This document shows positions 1-8,977 of a DNA stretch of 64,000 nucleotides, piece after piece (within the stretch, counting starts at the first letter, position 1; every line of letters starts with the position of its first letter). The stretch spans positions 124,001-188,000 of the forward strand of contig JALOAI010000004.1 in NCBI GenBank assembly GCA_023228945.1. Direction: 5' to 3'. The notes under the pieces were generated by a model. It was not told the origin of the DNA and did no database searches. It saw only the letters and a list, made by a program, of their open reading frames with translations. The position numbers were made by a program, and so were the translations under genes. The DNA is from Pigmentiphaga sp. Lineage in GTDB: Bacteria > Pseudomonadota > Gammaproteobacteria > Burkholderiales > Burkholderiaceae_B.

Positions 1-2
1 TC

Positions 3-599
3 CAGGGGCCCACGGTAAGCGCCCGCATCGATCCTCGCCTGGCGGAGCTGCGCGCGGGGCTGCCGCCGGGCTATGGGGTGGCGGTGGCCGGGGCGGCCGA
101 GGAAAGCGGCACCGCGCAGCGGTCGATTGCCGCCAATGTGCCGTTGATGCTGTTCATCGTCATGACGCTGCTCATGCTGCAGCTCAACAGCTTCGGCCGG
201 GCGCTGATGATTTACCTCACGGGACCGCTGGGCATCATCGGCGCCGCCCTGGCGCTGCTGATCTCGGGCTTTCCATTTGGTTTCGTGGCCCAGTTGGGCG
301 TGATCGCGCTGCTCGGCATGATCATCCGCAACTCGGTGATCCTCATTGATCAGGTGGAGCGCTATGTGGCCGAAGGCATGCACCCCTGGCAGGCGGTGGT
401 CGAGGCCGCGGTGCGCCGGGCGCGGCCCATCCTGCTCACCGCCGCCACCGCGGTGCTGGCGATGATCCCGCTGGCGCGTACCGGGTTCTGGGGGCCGATG
501 GCGGTGTCGATCATGGGCGGGCTCCTGGTGGCCACCGTGCTTACCCTGTTGTTCCTGCCGGCGCTGTACGTGGCCTGCTATCGCATCCGCCGGCCGTAG
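3..599 (+). CDS. RND-family efflux pump inner-membrane protein, C-terminal part
   Basis: The reading frame is open at the left edge, so only the last 198 residues of a roughly 1,000-residue RND (HAE1/AcrB-like) proton-driven efflux transporter are present. The visible part has several long hydrophobic segments. The stretch NSVILIDQVERYVAEG and the following RRARPILLTAATAVLAMIPL are typical of the transmembrane 10-12 region that closes the second RND half. It ends with the usual short cytoplasmic tail rich in arginine. Its partner membrane-fusion protein and outer-membrane channel would lie to the left, outside the window. The substrate cannot be inferred from this fragment. Confidence 0.88.
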   Translation, partial: QGPTVSARIDPRLAELRAGLPPGYGVAVAGAAEESGTAQRSIAANVPLMLFIVMTLLMLQLNSFGRALMIYLTGPLGIIGAALALLISGFPFGFVAQLGVIALLGMIIRNSVILIDQVERYVAEGMHPWQAVVEAAVRRARPILLTAATAVLAMIPLARTGFWGPMAVSIMGGLLVATVLTLLFLPALYVACYRIRRP

Positions 600-713
600 C
601 GCCTGCGCTCGGCAACGCCGCGCGGCTGCGGGTATCATGTGTGCCTCCGCGCCCGCCATGATCCGGCCGCCGGCCCAGAGCCGGACGCTGCGCCGCTGTT
701 TTGCCGTTACGCC

Positions 714-1826
714 ATGTCCCGCCCGATCGCCGCCCATATCGACCCCGACGCCCTGGCCCACAATCTCGACGCCGTACGCAGCACGGTGGCCGCGGCGGGC
801 GGTTCGCCCAGAATCTGGGCGGTGATCAAGGCCAATGCCTACGGCCATGGCATCGAGCGTGTCCTGCCCGGGCTGCACCGGGCCGACGGCCTGGCCATGC
901 TCGATCTCGACGAAGCCATCCGCTGTCGCGAAGCGGGTTGGGTCGGCCCGATCCTCATGCTCGAAGGCTTCTTCGAAACCGCCGATATCGCCTGGTACGA
1001 GCGCTATCACCTCACCGGTGTCCTGCACCACGACGATCAGCTCCGCATGCTGCGCGATGCTTCCGGACGGCACCCGATCGATGTTTTCCTCAAGCTCAAC
1101 AGCGGCATGAACCGCCTGGGTTTCGCGCCCGGCCGCTATCGCATGGCCTACGATCGGGCGCAGGAGCTGCAGCGCCGCGGCGTGCTCGGCACCATCGGCC
1201 ATATGTCGCACTTCGCCAGCGGCGACAACGCCGAACGCGTGGCCGCCGTGGTGGCGCTGTTCGATCGCGCCACCGAAGACATGCCGGGCCCCCGCAGCCT
1301 GTGCAACTCAGCGGCCTGCCTGGGATCGCCGCGGCAGGCGGCCCGCACCGATTGGCTGCGGCCGGGAATCTGCCTGTATGGCGCCACGCCCTTCGAGTAC
1401 CAGCCCAGTGCCGCCGAGCTCGGCCTGCGGCCCGCCATGCGGCTGTCTTCCACCATCATCGCCGAGCAACAGGTGCAAGCTGGCGGCGGAGTGGGCTATG
1501 GCGCGGCCTTCGTCGCCGATCGGCCCATGCGCATCGGCATCGTGGCCTGCGGCTACGCCGATGGCTATCCGCGCCAGGCGCCCAGCGGTACGCCCGTGGC
1601 GGTGGCGGGGCGGCGCAGCCGGCTGCTCGGGAGGGTGTCGATGGATATGCTGGCGGTCGACCTCACCGCCATGCCGCAGGCCGGGGTCGGCTCGCCGGTC
1701 ACGCTGTGGGGCGGCGATGGCGTGTCGGTCGACGACGTCGCGCAAGCCGCCGGCACCATCGGCTACGAATTGCTCACCCGACTGACCTCCCGCGTGCCGG
1801 TCAGCGTTGGCGCCTGGGAGGCATGA
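714..1826 (+). CDS. alr: Alanine racemase
   Basis: PLP-dependent racemase that makes D-alanine for peptidoglycan. The 370-residue product has the usual length. The PLP lysine is K39 in AVIKANAYGHG, and the second catalytic base, tyrosine, is in GVGYGAAF near residue 262. The late motif GRVSMDMLAVDLT is also family-typical. The ATG at 714 was chosen because MSRPIAAHIDPDAL matches the start of the family; the open frame runs further upstream without homology. The gene is followed at once by radA, whose start overlaps the alr stop, so the two are probably co-transcribed. A DadX-type catabolic role cannot be excluded, but no dadA is nearby. Confidence 0.95.
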   Translation: MSRPIAAHIDPDALAHNLDAVRSTVAAAGGSPRIWAVIKANAYGHGIERVLPGLHRADGLAMLDLDEAIRCREAGWVGPILMLEGFFETADIAWYERYHLTGVLHHDDQLRMLRDASGRHPIDVFLKLNSGMNRLGFAPGRYRMAYDRAQELQRRGVLGTIGHMSHFASGDNAERVAAVVALFDRATEDMPGPRSLCNSAACLGSPRQAARTDWLRPGICLYGATPFEYQPSAAELGLRPAMRLSSTIIAEQQVQAGGGVGYGAAFVADRPMRIGIVACGYADGYPRQAPSGTPVAVAGRRSRLLGRVSMDMLAVDLTAMPQAGVGSPVTLWGGDGVSVDDVAQAAGTIGYELLTRLTSRVPVSVGAWEA

Positions 1827-3202
1827 TGGCCAAAGCCCGTACCACCTTCGTTTGCCGTGAATGCGGTGGCACCTCGGCCAAGTGGCTGGGGCAGTGCCCG
1901 CACTGCCAGGCCTGGAATACGCTGGAGGAGCAGGCGGTGGCGCCTGCCGCCGCCGGCGGCGCGGCGCACCGCTTCGCCCCCTTGGCGGGCAGCAGCCCCG
2001 TTCGCCGCCTGGCCGACATCGAGGCGCGCGAGCAGCCGCGCTCCAGCACCGGCATCGCCGAGTTCGACCGGGTGCTGGGCGGCGGCCTGGTGGCGGGCGC
2101 GGTGGTGCTCATCGGCGGCGATCCGGGTATTGGTAAATCCACCTTGCTGCTGCAGGCCATGGCGGCCATGTCGGAGCGGCACCGCGTGCTCTACGTCTCG
2201 GGCGAGGAATCGGGCGACCAGGTCGCACTGCGCGCCCGCCGTCTGGAATTGCCCACCGGTGGCGTGGAACTGCTGGCCGAGATCCGGCTGGAGGCGATCC
2301 AGGCGGCCATCACCGGCGTGGCGCCCGAAGCGCGGCCCGCGGTGGTGGTGATCGATTCGATCCAAACGCTGTATTCGGGCGAGCTGACCTCGGCGCCAGG
2401 CTCGGTGGCCCAGGTGCGCGAGTGCGCGGCCCAGCTCACCCGGCTGGCCAAGCAAACCGGCGTCGCCATGGTGATGATCGGCCACGTTACCAAAGAGGGC
2501 GCACTGGCCGGCCCGCGGGTGCTCGAACACATCGTCGACACCGTGCTGTACTTCGAAGGCGATACGCATTCGTCGTTCCGTCTGGTGCGAGCCTTCAAGA
2601 ACCGCTTCGGGGCGGTGAACGAGCTGGGCGTGTTCGCCATGACCGACCGCGGCCTGCGCGGCGTCAACAACCCGTCGGCGCTGTTTCTGTCGCAACGCGA
2701 GCAGCCCGTGGCCGGCTCCTGCGTCATGGTCACCCAGGAGGGCACGCGGCCGCTGCTGGTCGAGATCCAGGCTCTGGTCGATGCGGCGCACGGCGGCAAT
2801 CCGCGGCGGTTGTCGGTGGGGCTGGAAGGCAACCGGCTGGCCATGCTGCTGGCGGTGCTGCATCGCCATGGCGGCATCGTCACCTACGACCAAGACGTTT
2901 TCATCAACGCCGTGGGCGGCGTGCGCATCAGCGAGCCGGCCGCCGACCTCCCCGTGCTGCTGGCGATCCTGTCGTCGCTGCGCAACCGGCCGCTACCCTC
3001 AGGCCTGGTGGTGTTCGGTGAAATCGGCCTCACCGGCGAGATCCGGCCCGCGCCGCGTGGCCAGGAGCGCCTGCGCGAAGCGGCCAAGCTGGGCTTCACG
3101 CGGGCACTGATCCCGCGCGCCAATGCGCCTCGCCAGCCCATCGATGGCCTCACGGTCCTGCCCGTCGACCGGCTCGATGCGGCCTTGCAACATCTCGACT
3201 GA
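1826..3202 (+). CDS. radA: DNA repair protein RadA
   Basis: RadA (Sms) is a RecA-like ATPase and DnaB-type helicase that helps branch migration and processing of recombination intermediates. The 458-residue product has the full layout. There is an N-terminal four-cysteine zinc finger (C10, C13, C24, C27), a Walker A at about 97-106 (GGDPGIGKST), the RadA-specific FKNRFG motif, and a C-terminal Lon-protease-like domain (GLVVFGEIGLTGEIRP). Two ATGs sit at 1823 and 1826. The second is preferred because the GGGAG at about 1816-1820 is better spaced from it. It overlaps the alr stop codon, which implies translational coupling. Confidence 0.95.
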   Translation: MAKARTTFVCRECGGTSAKWLGQCPHCQAWNTLEEQAVAPAAAGGAAHRFAPLAGSSPVRRLADIEAREQPRSSTGIAEFDRVLGGGLVAGAVVLIGGDPGIGKSTLLLQAMAAMSERHRVLYVSGEESGDQVALRARRLELPTGGVELLAEIRLEAIQAAITGVAPEARPAVVVIDSIQTLYSGELTSAPGSVAQVRECAAQLTRLAKQTGVAMVMIGHVTKEGALAGPRVLEHIVDTVLYFEGDTHSSFRLVRAFKNRFGAVNELGVFAMTDRGLRGVNNPSALFLSQREQPVAGSCVMVTQEGTRPLLVEIQALVDAAHGGNPRRLSVGLEGNRLAMLLAVLHRHGGIVTYDQDVFINAVGGVRISEPAADLPVLLAILSSLRNRPLPSGLVVFGEIGLTGEIRPAPRGQERLREAAKLGFTRALIPRANAPRQPIDGLTVLPVDRLDAALQHLD

Positions 3203-3282
3203 CACCCGCGCCGCGCCGGCCGCTGCGGATCCCGCGCGTAAGCCCTAAAATGCCGGCTTTGTGCGGTTTCAAGGAAAACGGC

Positions 3283-4713
3283 GTGGCATCTGGTCTGTCG
3301 GCGTTGCGACTTCGCGTTTTACGCGGGCTGTATGGCGTGGTGCAAAATCAGCCATGGCTCAAACGGCTGGCGATCAGGATGGTGATGCGGTTCCCCAATC
3401 TGGGTGCGCGCGCCCTGGCGCGCGTGGGCACGCCAGGCGCCGCCAGCCACGCCGGCGGGCAGGCCGCCATCGACCTCGAAGCCACCCGGCGCTACGAAGA
3501 AGGCGGCTATCGCGCCATGCTCGATCCCTGTCTGGCGCTACCGGAGCCCGTGCCGCGCCGGCAGCTGTTCGTCGATATTTCGGGGCTGATCCAGCGCGAT
3601 GCCCGTACCGGCATTCAGCGAGTGGTCCGTAACCTCACGCGAGCCCTGGCCGAAATCGACCTGCCGGGCTGGCGGGTCGAGCCCGTTTATGTGCATCAGC
3701 AGCATTTCGTCTATGCGCGGCGCTTCACCACGGCCGACTGGCAACTCCCCGCCCTTGCCCTCGGCGATGAACCCATCCGCGCCGAAACCGGCGACGTTTT
3801 CTTTACCGCCGATCTCGCGCTGCTGCCGATCGCCCAGATGGAAGCGCCGCTCCAGCGGTTGCGGGCCGGCGGCGTCGCGGTGCATTTCGTGCTGCACGAT
3901 CTCATTCCGCTCACCCATCCACAGTTCTACCAGGGCGAGGTCGATCCTCGTTTTGCCCGCTGGCTGGAGATCGTGCTGGCCGAGGCCGATGGCGTGTGGT
4001 GTGTTTCCGCGGCGGTGCTGGACGACCTCCGGGCGTATCTGCGCCGCCATCCGCCGGCGCGGCGCGACGGCGGCCCGCGTTTGGGATGGTTCCACCTCGG
4101 CGCCAATCTGCCGGCCTGGCAAGCCACCACAGCCCAGCCGGGGCACTGGGAAACGCTCGGGCTATCGGGCGTGACGCGGCGCAGCCGATGTTTTCTCATG
4201 GTCGGCACCCTCGAGCCGCGCAAGGGGCACGGCCAGGTACTCGACGCCTTCGAAGCCCTCTGGCGCGTCGGTGACGACGTCTGTCTGGTCATCATCGGCA
4301 AAGTGGGCTGGAACGTCCGTCCGGTGGTCGACCGCCTGCGCAGCCATCCGGAAGCCGGCCGCCGGCTGGCGTGGTTCGAAAATGCCGCCGACAACGTACT
4401 TTGCCAGGCCTATGGCACGGCCCACGCCCTGATCGCGGCCTCCTACACCGAGGGCTTCGGCCTGCCGCTCATCGAGGCGGCCCAGCACGGCTTGCCGATC
4501 ATTGCGCGCGATATTCCGGTGTTTCGTGAAGTCGCCGGCGAGCACGCGTATTACTTCGACGCCGCGGATGGCGCCGCCCTGGCCGCGGCAATCCGCGCCT
4601 GGCTGGCGCTCGAAGCGGAGGGACGCGCGCCGGTTTCGCGAGGCCTGCCTTATTTGTCCTGGGCCGAAAGCGCCCGCCGGGTGGCGCAAGCCATTCTCCC
4701 TCGCACCGAATGA
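3283..4713 (+). CDS. Glycosyltransferase family 4 (group 1)
   Basis: A GT-B fold sugar transferase of about 476 residues, probably using a nucleotide sugar to build a cell-surface polysaccharide. The N-terminal LFVDISGLIQRDARTGIQRV is typical of proteobacterial surface-glycan transferases. The C-terminal half has the donor-binding signature GTLEPRKGHGQVLDAFE, and YTEGFGLPLIEAAQHGLPII carries the E-x7-E motif. GTG 3283 was chosen as start because AAGGA at 3271-3275 is seven bases upstream; an ATG at 3250 is in frame but has no such site. It is followed by a family 2 transferase on the same strand. Acceptor and donor are unknown. Confidence 0.88.
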   Translation: MASGLSALRLRVLRGLYGVVQNQPWLKRLAIRMVMRFPNLGARALARVGTPGAASHAGGQAAIDLEATRRYEEGGYRAMLDPCLALPEPVPRRQLFVDISGLIQRDARTGIQRVVRNLTRALAEIDLPGWRVEPVYVHQQHFVYARRFTTADWQLPALALGDEPIRAETGDVFFTADLALLPIAQMEAPLQRLRAGGVAVHFVLHDLIPLTHPQFYQGEVDPRFARWLEIVLAEADGVWCVSAAVLDDLRAYLRRHPPARRDGGPRLGWFHLGANLPAWQATTAQPGHWETLGLSGVTRRSRCFLMVGTLEPRKGHGQVLDAFEALWRVGDDVCLVIIGKVGWNVRPVVDRLRSHPEAGRRLAWFENAADNVLCQAYGTAHALIAASYTEGFGLPLIEAAQHGLPIIARDIPVFREVAGEHAYYFDAADGAALAAAIRAWLALEAEGRAPVSRGLPYLSWAESARRVAQAILPRTE

Positions 4714-4806
4714 ACCGGGGGCGACCGGTCCATCGTTTACTATGTCACCTCAGTCTTATTTCCGTAACTTGGCGCGGGCCTTCGAGGCCTGGCGCAGCAA
4801 GCCCTT

Positions 4807-5664
4807 GTGACAGATCCCACCGCACCCGACGTTCCTTCCGAACCCGTGATACCGCCGTTTTCCGCGTTGCTGTCGCTGTATCACGGGGAGCGCGCCAAAT
4901 ACTTCGAGCACTGCCTGCAGAGCATGGCCGAACAAAGCTGGCCGGCGGCGGAAATCGTCCTGGTGCTCGACGGGCCGATCGGCGACGAACTGACCGCGGT
5001 GCTCGAACGCTGGCGCGACCGCCTGCCCCTGGTGGTGAGCGCCTTGCCCACCAACCGGGGATTGGGCCTGGCCCTGGCCCACGGCATGACGCTCTGTCGC
5101 CACGATCTCGTCGTGCGCGTCGATACCGACGATGTGTCGCAGCCCTGGCGTTTCGAGCGCCAGATCGATTTCATGGGCCACAACCCGCAACTGGCCGTAT
5201 GCGGCTCGTGCATGTGGGAGATCGATCCCGACACCCAGGAGCCCCTGGGCCGTAAAACGGTGCCCGAAACCGACACCGCGATCCGCGCCATGCTGCCTTA
5301 CCGCAACCCGTTCAACCATCCCACGGTGGTGCTGCGGCGCGAGGCGGTGCTGGCGGCCGGCAACTATCAGGATTTTCCGCTGGCCGAGGACTATCATCTG
5401 TGGCTGCCCTTGCTCGCGGATGGCGGGCAGGGCTGGAACCTGCAGGACGATCTGGTGCTGGCGCGCACCGGCAACGACATGCTGCGCCGCCGCCGCGGCT
5501 GGCCCTATGTGCGCACCGAATACCGCTTGTATCGCACCAAGCGGCAACTGCGGCTGAGCAATCCCGTCACGGCCTTCGTCGTTTTCGTCCTGCGTACCAT
5601 TCCGCGCCTGTTGCCGCTGCCGCTTTTGCGGCCCCTCTACCGCGTGTTGCGCTCCAACCGATAA
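4807..5664 (+). CDS. Glycosyltransferase family 2
   Basis: A 285-residue GT-A fold transferase resembling the AmsE/exopolysaccharide group. It has the N-terminal fold start (ALLSLYHGERAKYFEHCLQS), the metal-binding DTDD in VVRVDTDDVSQPWRFERQ at about residue 100, and a later LAEDYHLWLPLL that fits the ED base motif. The C-terminal end is hydrophobic and basic and may lie against the membrane. The start is a GTG. It lies about 90 bp after the family 4 enzyme and 5 bp before uvrD. The two transferases look like a small surface-glycan unit without flippase or polymerase genes here. Confidence 0.87.
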   Translation: MTDPTAPDVPSEPVIPPFSALLSLYHGERAKYFEHCLQSMAEQSWPAAEIVLVLDGPIGDELTAVLERWRDRLPLVVSALPTNRGLGLALAHGMTLCRHDLVVRVDTDDVSQPWRFERQIDFMGHNPQLAVCGSCMWEIDPDTQEPLGRKTVPETDTAIRAMLPYRNPFNHPTVVLRREAVLAAGNYQDFPLAEDYHLWLPLLADGGQGWNLQDDLVLARTGNDMLRRRRGWPYVRTEYRLYRTKRQLRLSNPVTAFVVFVLRTIPRLLPLPLLRPLYRVLRSNR

Positions 5665-5669
5665 GCTCC

Positions 5670-7919
5670 ATGGCATTGCTCGATCATCTCAATTCCCCGC
5701 AACTGGCGGCCGTTACGCTCGACCCGCAACACCATGCGCTGGTGCTGGCCGGCGCCGGCAGTGGCAAGACGCGAGTGCTGACGCTGCGCATGGCCTGGCT
5801 GATGCAGCAAGGCCTGGTCGGCCCCGGCGGCATCCTGGCCGTCACTTTCACCAACAAGGCGGCGCGCGAAATGGTCACGCGCATGACCGCGCTGCTGCCG
5901 ATCTCGCCGCGCGGCATGTGGATCGGAACCTTCCATGGCCTGTGCAACCGCATGCTGCGCGCCCATCATCGCGACGCCGGGCTGCCATCCACCTTCCAGA
6001 TCCTGGATATCGCCGACCAGCTTTCGGCGATCAAGCGCGTGCTCAAGGCGCACCAGATCGACGACGAAAAATACCCGCCCAAGCAGGTCCAGCGCTTCAT
6101 CAACGCCGCCAAGGAAGAAGGCCTGCGGCCCGGCCAGACCGAAGCCCACGATAGCTTCCATCGGCGACTGGACGAAATCTACGATCTCTACCAGACTCAG
6201 TGCAACCGTGAAGGCGTGGTGGATTTTGCCGAGCTGCTGCTGCGTTCCCACGAGCTCCTGCAACAACAGGCGGCGGTGCGCGAGCACTACCAGCGCCGCT
6301 TTCGCCACATCCTGGTCGACGAATTCCAGGACACCAACCGTTTGCAATACCGCTGGCTCAAGCTGTTGGCCGGCGGCGGCGCCAGCGTGTTCGCGGTGGG
6401 CGACGACGACCAGTCCATCTACGCCTTCCGGGGCGCCAACGTCGGCAATATGTCGGAGTTCGAGCGCGACTTCGCCGGCCCGCACCTGATCCGCCTGGAA
6501 CAGAACTACCGCTCGTTTGGCCATATCCTCGATTCGGCCAACGCCTTGATCGCCAACAACGACGGCCGGCTGGGCAAGAACCTCTGGACCGACCGGGGCG
6601 AAGGCGAGCCAATCCGTGTGGCCGAAACCGTGTCGGATGCCGCCGAGGCGCAATGGGTGCTGTCCGAGATCCAGAGCCTGGTGGCCGAAGGCCGCCTGCG
6701 CCGCGAGATCGCCATCCTGTACCGCAGCAACGCGCAGTCGCGGGCTTTCGAACATGCTTTGTTTTCCGCGCAGGTGCCTTACAAAGTGTATGGCGGCCTG
6801 CGGTTCTTCGAGCGGCAGGAGGTCAAGCACGCGCTGGCCTATTTGCGGCTGATGGAAAACCCCCACGACGATACGGCGTTCCTGCGCGTGGTGAACTTTC
6901 CCACGCGCGGCATCGGCGCCCGCACGCTCGAACAGCTCGGCGACGTCGCCCGCGAACGCGGCAGCAGCCTGTATGGCGCGGTGGCCCTGGTGGCGGGCAA
7001 GGGTGGGGCCAATCTGGCCCGCTTCGTCGAACTCGTCGATCGGCTGCGCTTCGAGACCACCGGGCTCACGCTGCCGGAACTGGTGGACCACGTTTTGCAG
7101 CACAGCGGGTTGCGGCAGCACTACGAGCAAGAAAAAGACGGCAGCGATCGCCTGGAAAACCTCGACGAACTGATCCCCGCCGCCGCGGCCTTCATCGACG
7201 AGGGGCCCATGCCCGACTTCGATGGCGATGGCGTGATCGCCGAACCGCTGCCGGACGACGCCATGCCGGCACTGGCCGCCTTTTTGTCGCATGCGGCGCT
7301 GGAAGCAGGCGACAACCAGGCCGCCGATGGCCAGGACGCCGTCCAGCTCATGACCATCCATGCCGCCAAAGGGCTGGAGTTCGAGGCGGTGTTCATCACT
7401 GGTCTGGAAGAAGGCTTGTTTCCGCACGAAAACAGCGCTGTGGATCCCGCCGGCCTGGAGGAAGAGCGCCGCCTGATGTACGTCGCCATCACGCGGGCGC
7501 GCGAGCGCCTGTACCTCGGCTACACGCAGAGCCGGATGCTGCATGGCCAAACCCGGTATCCCATGCGCTCGCGGTTTTTCGACGAACTGCCGGAATCCTG
7601 CCTGAAGTGGCTCACCCCCCGCCAGCCGGCGTGGGCCCAGGGCGCCGAAGCCAGGCGCGCCGCGTGGGAAGAATCCGATTGGAGCCCGCGCCCGCGGGCA
7701 TCGGCCGCCGGTGCGTCGGGTGGTCTGGCCAGCGCTGGCGGCATCATGGTGGGCGAGCAGCATTTCCGGGTGGGCCAGAGCGTGCACCATGCGCGGTTTG
7801 GCGAGGGCGTGATCCTGGCGCTGCAAGGCAGCGGCACGCAGGCCCAGGCCCAGATTCGCTTTGCCGACGCGGGCACCAAAACTTTGGCGCTGGGCGTGGC
7901 GAAGCTCGAGGCGCGCTGA
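5670..7919 (+). CDS. uvrD: DNA helicase II (UvrD)
   Basis: Superfamily 1A 3'-5' helicase used in nucleotide excision repair and mismatch repair. The 749-residue product shows the ordered SF1 motifs: Walker A AGAGSGKTR at about 27-35, VTFTNKAAREM, WIGTFHGLCNRMLRAHH, DEFQDTN with GDDDQSIYAFRGANV, LEQNYRS, VQLMTIHAAKGLEFEAVF and VAITRARERLYL. The C-terminal region HHARFGEGVI resembles the RNA-polymerase-binding tail of UvrD. Overall similarity to E. coli UvrD from memory is higher than to Rep. The ATG at 5670 follows the upstream transferase stop by 5 bp. Confidence 0.95.
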   Translation: MALLDHLNSPQLAAVTLDPQHHALVLAGAGSGKTRVLTLRMAWLMQQGLVGPGGILAVTFTNKAAREMVTRMTALLPISPRGMWIGTFHGLCNRMLRAHHRDAGLPSTFQILDIADQLSAIKRVLKAHQIDDEKYPPKQVQRFINAAKEEGLRPGQTEAHDSFHRRLDEIYDLYQTQCNREGVVDFAELLLRSHELLQQQAAVREHYQRRFRHILVDEFQDTNRLQYRWLKLLAGGGASVFAVGDDDQSIYAFRGANVGNMSEFERDFAGPHLIRLEQNYRSFGHILDSANALIANNDGRLGKNLWTDRGEGEPIRVAETVSDAAEAQWVLSEIQSLVAEGRLRREIAILYRSNAQSRAFEHALFSAQVPYKVYGGLRFFERQEVKHALAYLRLMENPHDDTAFLRVVNFPTRGIGARTLEQLGDVARERGSSLYGAVALVAGKGGANLARFVELVDRLRFETTGLTLPELVDHVLQHSGLRQHYEQEKDGSDRLENLDELIPAAAAFIDEGPMPDFDGDGVIAEPLPDDAMPALAAFLSHAALEAGDNQAADGQDAVQLMTIHAAKGLEFEAVFITGLEEGLFPHENSAVDPAGLEEERRLMYVAITRARERLYLGYTQSRMLHGQTRYPMRSRFFDELPESCLKWLTPRQPAWAQGAEARRAAWEESDWSPRPRASAAGASGGLASAGGIMVGEQHFRVGQSVHHARFGEGVILALQGSGTQAQAQIRFADAGTKTLALGVAKLEAR

Positions 7920-7938
7920 GCGGCGCGCCTCGTTAATG

Positions 7939-7958
7939 TGAAAGAACCCGGTCTTTCA
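7939..7958. terminator. Small stem-loop between convergent uvrD and BPSS1780 genes
   Basis: TGAAAGA at 7939-7945 and TCTTTCA at 7952-7958 form a perfect 7-bp stem around a 6-base loop, in the gap between two convergent genes. It is AT-rich for this genome but has no long T tract on either side. A bidirectional terminator is only a weak possibility. Confidence 0.25.
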
Positions 7959-7986
7959 TGATCAAAGGTGGCGGCAAGCCATCTTG

Positions 7987-8766
7987 TCAGGCCGCGGCCC
8001 GCGCGTCGGGATCGCCAAAAACCGTGGTGTAAGTGGGATAAAAGCTGCAGTACAGCACGGCGGCCAGCACGAAGCTCAAGGGCATCTGCACCAGGCTGAC
8101 CACGGCGTTCGGCAGGCCGACCGATTGCAGGAGATAGGCCAGCATCTCGAAGATCGCCACCAGGCCGGCCCAGGCCAGGCCATAGACGACGAAGGCGCCC
8201 TTGTTGCGCCAGCAGGCAATGCCGGAAAAGAACAGCGCCTTGCGCATGTCGAGGCCGTGCCAGGCCACCAGTACCGGAGCATGCCAGAACAGTGCGGCGA
8301 GCAGCAGGTAGAGCAGGCCCGACAGAATCAGCGGGCCGCGCACGGCCTCGAAGAGCGGCAACAGGTCGTTCTGTGCCTCGGCCAACTGCGCGGCGGCCTC
8401 CAGGTTGCCATAAAAGGGCAGGAAGCCCAGGATGCCCACGGCAATGACGCCCAGTAGGTAGATCCCGCCCAGGCCGAACAGGCGGCGCGCCACGCCCGGC
8501 TGGCGCAGCAGTTGCCACAGGAGCAGGGGGCGCACGGTGTTGCCCGCCGCGATGTCGCGGCAGGCGTTCAGGGTCATGACCGAAACCGCGGGCATCAGCA
8601 GGATGAAGATCGCCGGTCCCAGCGGTACCAGCAGGCTGGCCAGCAGCACCAGTAGACCGATGGTAAGGGCCCAGGTGAACATGGCCAAGGGCTGGCGCCG
8701 GAACAGCGCATAGCCCGCGCGTATCCAGAACCATCCTGCGGAAACGGGAAGTGAAGCGGCTTGCAT
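7987..8766 (-). CDS. BPSS1780-family membrane protein
   Basis: A 259-residue integral membrane protein of the uncharacterised BPSS1780 family found in Burkholderiales. It starts with SAGWFWIRAGYALFRRQPLA, then has six or so hydrophobic segments (for example ALTIGLLVLLASLLVPLGPA and GLLYLLLAALFWHAPVLVA). The tail is FVLAAVLYCSFYPTYTTVFG. No catalytic motif is visible and the function is unknown. It is the last gene of a leftward group with the homoserine kinase and the LOG protein. That order next to polA and uvrD is typical of this bacterial group, from memory. Confidence 0.88.
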   Translation of the reverse strand: MQAASLPVSAGWFWIRAGYALFRRQPLAMFTWALTIGLLVLLASLLVPLGPAIFILLMPAVSVMTLNACRDIAAGNTVRPLLLWQLLRQPGVARRLFGLGGIYLLGVIAVGILGFLPFYGNLEAAAQLAEAQNDLLPLFEAVRGPLILSGLLYLLLAALFWHAPVLVAWHGLDMRKALFFSGIACWRNKGAFVVYGLAWAGLVAIFEMLAYLLQSVGLPNAVVSLVQMPLSFVLAAVLYCSFYPTYTTVFGDPDARAAA

Positions 8767-8977
8767 GGTGATCGGGTCGTCGGAGAGAGGTCCGGTATGG
8801 TAGCCCGGCGCGGGAACCTATGCCGGGACGGGTTGCGAAGAGCCATCGCGAAGGGTGAGGGCGCCTGGGCCCAGTGCTAGCGCGGTGCCCCTCGTTGGCT
8901 GGCGGGCCGGGATCGTCCGACCGGCGCCAGCGGTTCGCCGGCGCCGGAAGGCCGGGCACCCGCCCCGCCTTGGCCGT

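Noticed and set aside
701..1822. Upstream extension of the radA reading frame over alr
   Set aside because: The extension is an Arg/Pro-rich translation overlapping the real alr frame; the RadA zinc finger begins right after 1826.
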